Source of the DNA: Ktedonobacter sp. SOSP1-85
GTDB taxonomy: Bacteria > Chloroflexota > Ktedonobacteria > Ktedonobacterales > Ktedonobacteraceae
Direction of reading: 5' to 3'
Length of the DNA stretch: 64,000 bases
Assembly (NCBI RefSeq): GCF_016587415.1
Contig: NZ_BNJI01000001.1
Span: forward strand, 5,433,501 to 5,497,500
Position numbers and translations under genes: made by a program. A model generated the notes under the pieces. It was not told the DNA's origin. It was given only the letters and a program-made list of their open reading frames with translations, and ran no database searches. Shown here piece after piece: positions 34,801-42,844 of the stretch; position 1 is the first letter of the stretch, and each line of letters opens with the position of its first letter.

Positions 34801-36037
34801 ACCCACGAGGGGTTGAGACGAGAGGCCGTCTGACAACGACCCACTCAGGACAGATGTACCATCCTGAGCAAGAGAAGCCATGCACTTCTCCCGAATATTG
34901 ATTGCAGCATTGAGGTCGGCATTGAGTTGATAGCCACAGGAGCGGCAGTGAAAGACCGATTGAGAACGGCGGTTGTTTCGGGCTTGATACCCACACTGCG
35001 AACAGGCTTGCGAGGTATGACGAGGATCAATACGCTCAACCACCACTCCTTGCTCTTGCGCTTTGTAGGCAAGAAAGCTATACAACTGCGCAAAGGACCA
35101 GGAATGCAGTTTCCGCTGCCCTTCACCTTTGCGATGGCGAACCCCTTCTCGAAGGTTGGTCAAGTTCTCAAGAACGAGAGTAGCCCCAGGGATGACACTT
35201 TGCACGATGCGTTTGGAGAGGACATGATCACAGTCCCGGTGGAAAAGCATCTGCTTCCGCGACATCTTTTTGAGATGCCGTTTGGCAGACGCGCGATCCT
35301 TTGGACTGCAGTTTGCGGCGGAGGCGAAAACGGCGACGGTCAACTTCTTTCCAGTGACGAGAGCCAAGGAACTGACGGTGCGAGGTCACGGCGGGACGAT
35401 TCAAACCCAAATCCACACCAACAACTGTGTCATTGCGTTGTACGGTTGGCTCAGGGATCTCAACAACCACGTGTAACCACCACTTCCCTTTGCGGGAGAG
35501 AAGGTCTGCGGTGGCAACCTTGCATTCTCGGTACCGCTCGCTGAAATGAGGAACGAGAAAGGGGGCACTCATTTTGCCTTGGGTGGTCGAGACACGAACC
35601 GTTTGCCTCGCCCAATTGAGAGAGTAGGTGTGAACGTTATAGCGAACCGCGCACTGCTCGGAATGAGGACAGCGAACAGGTTTGAAGGTGGGGGCAGGTC
35701 TGCCTTGCTTCTGTGCTTTGGCAACCTTCTTGGGATAGGCAGCTTCCTTCTTGGCTTTCCAGGTCAAGGCACTTCTCAACGTTTCTGTGGCTTTGACACG
35801 GGCCTGGATGAGCAAGTCACTGACCAGACCAGAACACAAGGCTTTCGTCTCGTAGTACGTGGCGTGATGAAGTTTGACACCGTTCTTCTCGCCGTGTTGC
35901 CATCCATAGGCACACACATGATTGTAGGCAACGGTAAATTGCGCCAACGTCTCCTGCAAGGCTTGTGCTTGTTCCGTATTCGGTTGAAGTTGAATCCGTA
36001 CTGTCCTATCTATACGCAAAATATACCATATATGCAT
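34798..36037 (-). pseudogene. tnpB: TnpB broken by a frameshift
   Basis: The N-terminal part (36037 to about 35290) runs from MHIWYILRIDRTVRIQLQPN through RuvC-I, VVGVDLGLNRPAVTSHRQFL, then goes out of frame after RRKLQSKGS. The other frame continues with AKRHLKKMSRKQMLFHRDCD, RuvC-II ATLVLENLTNLREGV (canonical Glu), a zinc ribbon (CSQCG, CRSCG) and RuvC-III LNADLNAAINIRE. A single indel near 35285-35295 separates them. Except for this, all nuclease residues are present. Bases 36038-36469 show no gene. Confidence 0.8.
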
Positions 36038-36469
36038 AATTTGTGCCAAATAGCAAAATGCGAGAAAAGAAGAAAGGAGTGCGCCATGCTCCTCCTCATG
36101 TCTAAAGTCAGAGGTCCCCGCATGGCGCAATTTTATGATGGAAGCAGCATCAGATGCAGGACAGGAAGCTTGAGCTTTCACCTCCCTGTTTGCCAGCTCT
36201 TCTTTCCCAGATAGCTTCTTCAGCCATGTGGCGAATTCACTTTGTTAAATGTGTAGAAGAGACAGGTTTCAAAAACAGGGGGATCGATGGCGCGGTTTGA
36301 TAAGAAAGTTAAGATAGCAAGCATACAGGTGCTTTTCGTGTATTAAGAAGCCATAAAAAAAGGTGGTAATACGGAAATATGCCTTGTTCTTTTAAAAGAA
36401 CATGAATATACTAAATATATGTGAGAAAAGTAGACGATAGATGCCTTTGGAGAGAAAGAGAGAGCAGCT

Positions 36470-37342
36470 ATGGAACCGGATCTTCCTCCACCCCTAGAGG
36501 GAGCCGATACGTATGTCCTTGACGCGGAAAGTGCCATGGAAATGGCACGTTTAATCAGGCTCGACCAGATGACTACACAAGGTATGGGGGGGCATCTGGC
36601 AGGGTTGCAGCCGCTGCCAGAAGGCGCACAGGTGCTGGATATTGCCTGTGGCCCCGGTTGCTGGGCGCTTGACCTGGCATTTTTGCATCCAGATATGGAA
36701 GTGGTTGGTATTGATATCAGCCGCACCATGATTGCGTATGCCAATGCCAGAGCATACTCGCAAGGGAATAACAACGTCTCTTTTGAGGTGATGGATGTCA
36801 CGAAACCGCTCGATTTCGCTGACCATTCCTTTGATCTGGTGAATGGGCGCTTACTCAGTTCTTTTCTGCGTCGAGATGCCTGGTCACTCCTGCTCCAGGA
36901 GTGCCAACGCATCCTGCGACCAGGAGGCATTCTGCGCATCACCGAAACGGATCACGGCGGCATTACCTCCAGCCCTGCCTTTGATCAGCTTAATACCTTC
37001 CTGTTTCGTGCCATGCACACGATGGGCTATGGGTTCGCCCCAAATGGGGTAACACTTGGTATCACCCCTATGCTTGAACGTATATTTCGCCAGGCTAACT
37101 ATAGCCATCTGCAGCGGCAGGCTCATGCGGTCAATTTTTCGCGAGACGCAGAGGCGTGGACGGATTTCTACCGCAATACCGAAATTGTGTTCCTCCAAGC
37201 TCTACCAATGTTACAAAAAGTGGATATGGCAAGCAAAGAAGAATTGGATGTTCTGTATCATACCATGCTCTCTGAGATGCAACAGGAGGCATTCTGTGGC
37301 ATGTGGTACTTGCTGACAGTTTGGGGAACTACGCCAGTATAA
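36470..37342 (+). CDS. Class I SAM-dependent methyltransferase
   Basis: The 290-residue protein begins MEPDLPPPLEGADTYVLDAE after an AGAGAGAG tract. Motif I is AQVLDIACGPGCWALDLAFL, followed by EVVGIDISRTMIAYANARAY and FEVMDVTKPLDFADHSFDLV. LLQECQRILRPGGILRITET matches the post-III helix of UbiE-type enzymes. It differs clearly from the methyltransferase at 30361. It is cytoplasmic and probably methylates a small metabolite or natural product. It stands alone, with no obvious partner gene. Confidence 0.88.
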   Translation: MEPDLPPPLEGADTYVLDAESAMEMARLIRLDQMTTQGMGGHLAGLQPLPEGAQVLDIACGPGCWALDLAFLHPDMEVVGIDISRTMIAYANARAYSQGNNNVSFEVMDVTKPLDFADHSFDLVNGRLLSSFLRRDAWSLLLQECQRILRPGGILRITETDHGGITSSPAFDQLNTFLFRAMHTMGYGFAPNGVTLGITPMLERIFRQANYSHLQRQAHAVNFSRDAEAWTDFYRNTEIVFLQALPMLQKVDMASKEELDVLYHTMLSEMQQEAFCGMWYLLTVWGTTPV

Positions 37343-37435
37343 GGCCTTCTTACTCTATAGCGTGCTCATACGACCCGTGCTTGTAGTCAAGGATGATGGG
37401 TCAAGAACCCCCACATTGAATGTGTGGGGGCTTGC

Positions 37436-37657
37436 TCAAACGGCTAGAGCAACGCAATTCTTGGACTAGTGGGCTTTGTTTTTCGGAACAGACAGCAGCG
37501 TGAGGGGCTACAAGGATGTACACGGACGCCACCCTAATCCGTACCACTCCTAGCCACGCCGAAGCTGATGCTACGGATACACTCGTAGCTACGCCTCTCA
37601 TGCCACCATGAAGGGTCATATTCACCCTGGCCTGGACCAGGAGAAGGGCAATCCCTT
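37436..37657 (+). ncRNA. Predicted omega RNA upstream of isrB
   Basis: IscB/IsrB systems encode their guide-scaffold RNA just before the protein gene. This 222-base non-coding leader lies between the left-end hairpin and the isrB ATG, and contains stems such as GCTACG with CGTAGC (near 37571-37590) and CCTGG with CCAGG (near 37630-37641). Location and structure support the call; no covariance model was run. Confidence 0.55.
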
Positions 37658-38758
37658 ATGCGCATACCTGTTGTCGATACACGCGGGATCGCGCTCATGC
37701 CATGCACACCAGCGAAAGCCCGCCACTTGCTCAAAAGCGGCAACGCACGACCCAAGCGCAACAAGCTTGGGCTGTTTTACATCCAACTGAGCTACGAACA
37801 GGAACCGGACAACCAACCCCTCGTCGCAGGGGTCGATCCTGGGTCGAAGTTTGAAGGGGTGAGCGTGGTCGGCACCAAAGACACCGTGCTCAACCTGATG
37901 GTGGAAGCTCCCGATCATGTCAAAGGTGCGGTTGCGACCAGGCGCACGATGCGCAGGGCCAGACGGCAGCGAAAGTGACGTAGGCCCAAGCGCTTTCACA
38001 ACCGTCTCAACCACACGCAGCGCCTTCCCCCCTCAACGAGAAGTCGATGGGAAGCCAAAGCCAGGATTCTTGCGCACTTGCGGACCATCCTTCCATTGAC
38101 GGATGTGGTGGTAGAAGATGTGCAGGCGGTCACACGCAAGGGCAAAGGGGGCACATGGAACGGCTCCTTTAGTCCTGTGCAAGTGGGGAAGGAGCATCTC
38201 TACCGACTCTTGCGAGAGATGGGACTCACCCTGCATCTGCGCGAGGGCTGGCAGACGAAGGAACTTCGAGAGCAGCATGGCCTCAAAAAGACGAAGAGCA
38301 AGTCGAAGCAGTCCTTTGAGTCGCATACGGTGGATAGTTGGGTGCTCGCCGCCTCGATTAGTGGGGCAGAGCACCCCACCTGCACCCGTCTGTGGTACAT
38401 GGTGCCAGCCATCTTGCATCGTCGGCAACTCCATCGTTTGCAAGCGTCAAAGGGAGGCGTGCGCAAGCCCTATGGGGGAACCCGCTCATTGGGCGTGAAA
38501 CGGGGAACCCTTGTCGAGCACAAGAAATACGGACTTTGTACCGTCGGCGGATGTGACCGCAAGCGAAACACCATCAGTTTGCACGAATACCGAACGAATA
38601 AACGACTCACGCAAGGAGCGAAAGTGGAGACCTGTCGCGTCTTGACCTGGGTGGCATGGCGCTCCTGGTTGATCAGAGGAAAGCACACATCGTCAAAAGG
38701 CAAGGGATGCCACCCTTCTTTGTCCCAACAAGGAACGCCTGTTTCCTCCCCTGACTGA
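37658..38758 (+). pseudogene. isrB: IsrB (HNH-less IscB) with one in-frame TGA in the bridge helix
   Basis: The frame stays the same from ATG 37658 to TGA 38758, with a single internal TGA at 37976-37978. Before it come the PLMP-type start (MRIPVVDTRGIALMPCTPAK), RuvC-I in LVAGVDPGSKFEGVSVVG, and the Arg-rich bridge helix RRTMRRARRQRK. Directly after the TGA it continues RRPKRFHNRLNHTQRLPPST, then RuvC-II LTDVVVEDVQA and RuvC-III ESHTVDSWVLA. No HNH insert with Cys pairs is present between RuvC-II and III, and the total length (366 codons) suits IsrB, a guide-directed nickase. A CGA-to-TGA change could have created the stop. Full-length protein needs readthrough. Confidence 0.75.
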
Positions 38759-38802
38759 AGCACAGGGGGCTTCACAGGCGGAGATGAAGCAAAGGAGGCT
38801 TT

Positions 38803-39867
38803 ATGAGACAGCATCGTCTTGCAGTGTGTCTCATCCTGGTTGCGCTTGCACTCTTTGGGGCGGTTTTCTCCCCATCCTCAGTGCATGCCGCGCCAAAGAC
38901 GGCGACCTGTCAATCGCTCTCTGTGCCTGTGGCTCTAGGTCCTGGACTCCCTACGAACTACCGCATCTACGGTCAGCTTTGCAACCCGCCCGGTGGTCCA
39001 AGCCACACCGTCCAACTGCTGGTCCCCGGCGGAACCTACAGCCACGTCTATTGGGATTTTCCCTACCAGCCCAAGCTTTATTCCTATGTCCGTGCACTCA
39101 ACGCGGCAGGATATAGTACCTTTGCCATCGACCGCATCGGTATAGGGCAAAGCTCGCATCCCCCTGTTGGCCTGCTCACGGTGGTCATGGGAACGAATGC
39201 CTACATTGTCCATGAGATTGTGCAGGCCTTACGCAACGGGATCATTGGCAATCAGCCGTTTGCCCGAGTGCTGCTGGTTGCTCACTCGCTGGGCTCAGTC
39301 GCCGCCTGGATCGAGGCAGGCACCTATCAAGATGTGAATGGAGTCATCATCAGTGGACTATTGCATCATCTCAATACGGTCAGCCTGGCAGCGGTCGTGG
39401 CCACGCTCTATCCCGCCACTCTGGACCCGCGTTTTATAGGTAATCTGCTCAATGTGAACTACTTGGGTTATCTGACGACGGTGCCGGGGACGCGAGGACA
39501 TGATTTCTACTATGTGCCCGGTGCTGACCCTGGCGTCCTCGCAACCGATGAGGCGACGAAGGAGACGGCAACACCTGGAGAGTTTGCTAGCTTCTCACTA
39601 CCCATTATTGATGGCGTCTCAGAACTGATAAAGGTCCCTGTGCTTGTGGTGGTTGGACAGCAAGATAGTCTGTTTTGCGGCCTCGCCGCCACAGATTGCA
39701 GTAGTGCGGCCTCAGTCCAGCAAGCTGAAGCTCCATTCTACACAGCACAAGCGCAGTTGCAGGTAGTGGTCATTCCTAATGCTGGGCATGATCTCAACCT
39801 ACATAAAACGGCACCACTCTGGTTTGACGCAGCTCGAGCGTGGGCGTACCAGCACGTCACGCCTTAG
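38803..39867 (+). CDS. Secreted alpha/beta hydrolase
   Basis: ATG 38803 has AAAGGAGG four bases upstream. The 354-residue protein starts with a signal peptide (RLAVCLILVALALFGAVFSP, cleavage near VHAA-PKT). The hydrolase fold follows: VQLLVPGGTYSHVYWDFPY (oxyanion region), YSTFAIDRIGIGQSS, and the nucleophile elbow LLVAHSLGSVAAW with Ser162. VLVVVGQQDSLFC and VVIPNAGHDLNLHKTA supply the Asp and His. It should act outside the membrane on an ester or amide; four mature Cys may form disulfides. It lies between two mobile elements and is not in an operon. Confidence 0.87.
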   Translation: MRQHRLAVCLILVALALFGAVFSPSSVHAAPKTATCQSLSVPVALGPGLPTNYRIYGQLCNPPGGPSHTVQLLVPGGTYSHVYWDFPYQPKLYSYVRALNAAGYSTFAIDRIGIGQSSHPPVGLLTVVMGTNAYIVHEIVQALRNGIIGNQPFARVLLVAHSLGSVAAWIEAGTYQDVNGVIISGLLHHLNTVSLAAVVATLYPATLDPRFIGNLLNVNYLGYLTTVPGTRGHDFYYVPGADPGVLATDEATKETATPGEFASFSLPIIDGVSELIKVPVLVVVGQQDSLFCGLAATDCSSAASVQQAEAPFYTAQAQLQVVVIPNAGHDLNLHKTAPLWFDAARAWAYQHVTP

Positions 39868-39913
39868 GAGATACTGAAACAGTTTTGACATAAGCACTCA
39901 ATTGTGTTAAAAT

Positions 39914-40543
39914 GTGTTTATGCAGAACACATATGATATTCAAGCGTTTGGAAAACGTATTGGGAAGTCTACCAAAACGCTGCAAAAATGGGATCGTGAA
40001 GGCAAGCTCGTCGCCCATCGTTCTCCACAATCAAATAGGCGCTATTATACTCACGACCAGTATCTTGAGTATCGTGGGCTAAAAGCACCGGAGCAGGGAC
40101 TTACCATTGCCTACTCACGCGTCTCTGGAATTACTCAAAAGCCTGATTTAGTCAACCAAACAAAAGCGTTAGAAGCCTATTGTCATCAGCATTCGCTCAA
40201 GGTCGATGAATGGATGTCGGATATTGGCAGTGGGCTAAACTACAAACGCAAACAATTCAATCGGCTTATGGAGATGGTTGAACTTGGTCAGGTACGGCGT
40301 ATCATTCTTGCTCATCGAGATCGGTTGGTTCGTTTTGGATATGAATACTTTGAAGCCTTTTGTGAGCGACATCATACCCAACTTATCGTCATCAATGGCG
40401 AAAATCATTCTCCTGAACAAGAATTGGTACGTGACCTCATTGCTATCGTGACAGTCTTCTCTGCCAGATTACATGGACTGCGTTCCTACAAGAAAGCGAT
40501 TAAGGATGCTGCTTTGCAAAAAGATCAGAATGAACGTTTCTGA
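39914..40543 (+). CDS. tnpA: IS607-type serine recombinase (TnpA), copy B
   Basis: The 209-residue protein is nearly identical to copy A: MerR-like helix-turn-helix (AFGKRIGKSTKTLQKWDREG), catalytic Ser in YSRVSGITQKPDL, and IILAHRDRLVRFGYEYFEAF. The start is given as the GTG at 39914, matching copy A; an ATG follows two codons later at 39920. The C-terminus is three residues longer (KDQNERF) because the reading frame ends slightly later. It overlaps tnpB by 38 bases. Confidence 0.9.
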   Translation: MFMQNTYDIQAFGKRIGKSTKTLQKWDREGKLVAHRSPQSNRRYYTHDQYLEYRGLKAPEQGLTIAYSRVSGITQKPDLVNQTKALEAYCHQHSLKVDEWMSDIGSGLNYKRKQFNRLMEMVELGQVRRIILAHRDRLVRFGYEYFEAFCERHHTQLIVINGENHSPEQELVRDLIAIVTVFSARLHGLRSYKKAIKDAALQKDQNERF

Positions 40544-41750
40544 GCAAGACGCGGCAACCCTTGAATTTATGCAAGGCAAGTGCAGGGGACTCTACAACTG
40601 GTGGGTGCTCAAGCTCAGGAATGGTGAGAAATGGGATCTCTACGATGCTAAGAAAAACCTACAAGAGAGCAAACAACATGATCCCGAGCTTGTTCAGGTG
40701 TATGGAAAGCTTTTACAAGAGGTCTACTATCGCCTCGATGGAGCCATGAAAGCTTTCTTTCGCAGAGTCAAAGCCGGAGAAGCACCGGGATTCCCACGGG
40801 TACGCCCACGGCATTCCTTTTTTACGCTTTGCTATCCCGCTATGTACCTCAAAATTGAAGGCGACAAGCTCATTTTGCCCACCGGAGGCAAGGGCAAAAA
40901 CAAGCAATACTCCAACATCGTTGCGCGCTTGACTGAGATACCGCCTGAACAGTTTAAAGAAGTGGCGATCAGTCGAGATGGTAAGGGAAACTACTTCGCG
41001 TCATTTGTGAGAGAGCGCCAAGAGAAACAGCATGAGATAGATGGAATCGTTGCCTTTGATCTTGGCATCAAAACACTGGCAACTGGCGTAAATGAGCAAG
41101 GCAGAATCTACACGGTTGGCGGCTTTAAAGGATCACGCTGGTACAACAAACAACTCGACAAGATTCGATCCAAGCGTGATAAGTGTAAGAAAAAATCACG
41201 TCGGTATATCCATCTCAGTAAGGTTTACAAGCGCGTTTCCCAGAAGAAACGCAACAAACAACAGGATAGCTTGCATAAAGCATCCCATCTTATCAGCCAC
41301 AACTTGGTTGAAAGAACTATTGTGGTTGGTGACCTTTCACAGAGGCAAATGGTTACGAAACAGCATGTAGAGCGCAATAAACATCTGAATCGAGCGGTCT
41401 ATAACGAGTGGGGCTTGTACGCCTTTCTCGAAATGCTGAAGTACAAATGTGTCCTCTCTGGGAAAGAGTTGCATTTCTTAGATGAGCGCAACACGTCCAA
41501 GCAGTGTAGTGGCTGTGGCAATCTGCAAGCCATGCCATTGTGGAAGAGAACGTATTGTTGCGTCGAATGTGGACTCGTCATGGATCGAGATGAGAACAGT
41601 GCACACAATATCCTGACGAGGTTCTTTGCGCGGCGAGCGCCACACACCGAAAGGTGCGGTGTGCTGCATACGCCCCAAAGCGGCGTAGATGTCACGAGGG
41701 CATCCTGTGAGGGGCAAGTGCAGCAATTGAATTTGTTTGAGAGTGCGTAA
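40506..41750 (+). CDS. tnpB: IS607-type TnpB with altered RuvC-II motif, copy B
   Basis: ATG 40506 (MLLCKKIRMNVSEQ) is chosen by homology over the in-frame 40473. The 414-residue protein carries RuvC-I VAFDLGIKTLATGVNE, zinc ribbon CSGCG and CVECG, and RuvC-III VMDRDENSAHNIL. RuvC-II reads TIVVGDLSQRQM, with Gly for Glu as in the other two. HVERNKHLNRAVYNEW follows, where the ERN Glu is shared by all three. The conserved reading frames and mostly silent divergence between copies suggest that the protein has been maintained. Confidence 0.88.
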   Translation: MLLCKKIRMNVSEQDAATLEFMQGKCRGLYNWWVLKLRNGEKWDLYDAKKNLQESKQHDPELVQVYGKLLQEVYYRLDGAMKAFFRRVKAGEAPGFPRVRPRHSFFTLCYPAMYLKIEGDKLILPTGGKGKNKQYSNIVARLTEIPPEQFKEVAISRDGKGNYFASFVRERQEKQHEIDGIVAFDLGIKTLATGVNEQGRIYTVGGFKGSRWYNKQLDKIRSKRDKCKKKSRRYIHLSKVYKRVSQKKRNKQQDSLHKASHLISHNLVERTIVVGDLSQRQMVTKQHVERNKHLNRAVYNEWGLYAFLEMLKYKCVLSGKELHFLDERNTSKQCSGCGNLQAMPLWKRTYCCVECGLVMDRDENSAHNILTRFFARRAPHTERCGVLHTPQSGVDVTRASCEGQVQQLNLFESA

Positions 41751-41778
41751 GCACTTTTGAGTAGATTTAGAAAGGCAG
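41660..41778 (+). ncRNA. Predicted TnpB omega RNA scaffold, copy B
   Basis: It has the same three stems as copy A: TGCTGCA (41662-41668) with TGCAGCA (41719-41725), GATGTC with GGCATC, and AGTGC (41742-41746) with GCACT (41751-41755). The tetraloop changes from GTGA to GTAA while the stem is kept. Confidence 0.6.
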
Positions 41779-41917
41779 ATCATGCTAAAGTGTGCATCGC
41801 ATCAGCACTGAGAATGAGGTTTGTGACCAGGGCTGGATGCAGCGGGGCAACTGCGGCACTGATCTCATGCTCATAGCTTTCCACGGCGCGTTGCGCCAGC
41901 ACAAGAGCGAATCGGCA

Positions 41918-42186
41918 CCTGTGCGTTTTGCCGTCGGTTTTGCTGTCAACGATGCGTTGCGCAAAAAAAAGAAAACGCGCTCATGAGTGTCTAGAAGCGA
42001 CCTGAGAGCATCATCATCATAAAGGAGGTGCTGGTGGAGAGATCCGCCGGCGCCTCCTCGCCTCTTTTCGCCGCTGTCCGCCAGGGTGCTTTCCGTGCGG
42101 CGTGAGAGGAATCGTCGTTCATCGGCGCACATCGTGATTCGCTGGTATCCGGCGGCTTTGCCGTCAATTTGCTGTCAAAATTGAGG
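41918..42186. repeat. Dispersed intergenic repeat, copy 2
   Basis: Counterpart of 33295-33556, with about 85 percent identity by eye. Both copies sit beside an insertion element. A minus-strand frame (LLYDDDALRSLLDTHERVFF) is open here but interrupted in copy 1, so coding capacity is doubtful. Confidence 0.7.
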
Positions 42187-42289
42187 GGCGAGAATCGCTC
42201 TCCTTGCAAGTTAGGACGGGGGGTTCCAGATGGTTAGCTCATGTAGTATTTTGCTGATGGGATTAGAAGGCATGAGCAATCGGATAAAC

Positions 42290-42500
42290 GAACCTCGAAA
42301 AGCTGCATTCAACGCGTCTGTGAAAGGTCTGCCTTTTGCCGAAGAGTCTGTCATTCCTGAGCGGATGAAAGGTCTATCCGCTGCTGAAAGATCTACCATC
42401 ATTTCTAAACGTTTACTTTCTTCAAAAAGTCTATTATTTGCAACGCCAAAGGTAGACTTTTCTGAAGAAGATAGACCCTTTGCAGGAAATAGATGAGAGA
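42290..42500. repeat. Degenerate 31-base units in both orientations
   Basis: Units beginning GAAAGGTCT occur at about 42322 and 42368 on the plus strand; a related unit beginning CAAAGGGTCTATCTTCTTCA is read on the minus strand from about 42485. They share GAAAGGTCTRYC, a seven-base spacer, and GAARAGTCTAC-like ends. Both strands are open for about 90 codons, but neither frame looks like a real gene. The interval 41779-42844 contains no other gene. Confidence 0.45.
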
Positions 42501-42636
42501 ACAAGTGTCCATTCAACAGCAGATTCTTCAGTGGTGGCAGTGGTATTGTTCTTTTCCGCTTGAGCAACAGTTAATACTCATGGAGAGCTGACAGGAGGTA
42601 GTGACTTATGAATTGATAAAGGGAGTCAACCTCATA

Positions 42637-42830
42637 AGGGCTAAAGCCTCGAAATAGGAAAAATGACAAAAACCAAGCAAATAGCGTGACAATATAGGCT
42701 ACTTTAGCGATATCTTATATAGGTATAAATATTGAGGTAGGTGTAGGGAGCCCATGGGGCTAAACCTTTGCCCTGGAAGAGTAGTTAGGAAAACTCCCGC
42801 CGTTAATTATTAAAAAAATATTTATGAATT
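42637..42830 (+). promoter_or_regulatory. Possible structured leader of the exopolysaccharide locus
   Basis: The region before the first glycosyltransferase gene contains GGGCTAAAGCCTCGAAATAG (42638-42657), which loosely recalls the start of a class-I cyclic-di-GMP riboswitch. A later GGGAG...CTCCC closing stem (about 42749-42800) encloses an AGCCC/GGGCT hairpin. The diagnostic second half of the riboswitch was not found, so this is only a candidate. Confidence 0.25.
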
Positions 42831-42844
42831 TTTGGAGCCTATCC

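Larger units (their letters stand above)
37405..38790 (+). mobile_element. IS605-group element carrying an isrB-like gene
   Basis: The left end hairpin at 37408-37430 pairs CCCCCACA with TGTG-GGGGG. The right end hairpin near 38753-38772 pairs CCCCTG with CAGGGG. Between them lie a structured leader of about 220 bases and one isrB-like frame. There is no tnpA. Exact termini are not defined. Confidence 0.65.
39877..41778 (+). mobile_element. IS607-family element, copy B
   Basis: It shares ends and gene order with copy A (14418-16328) but has many synonymous differences, so the copies are not recent duplicates. It begins AAACAGTTTTGACATA and ends at AAAGGCAG. No target duplication is seen, as expected for the family. 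Confidence 0.85.

Noticed and set aside
37976..37978. TGA as a reassigned sense codon
   Set aside because: Many other genes here end naturally at TGA, so a genome-wide change of the code is not credible; a point mutation is simpler.
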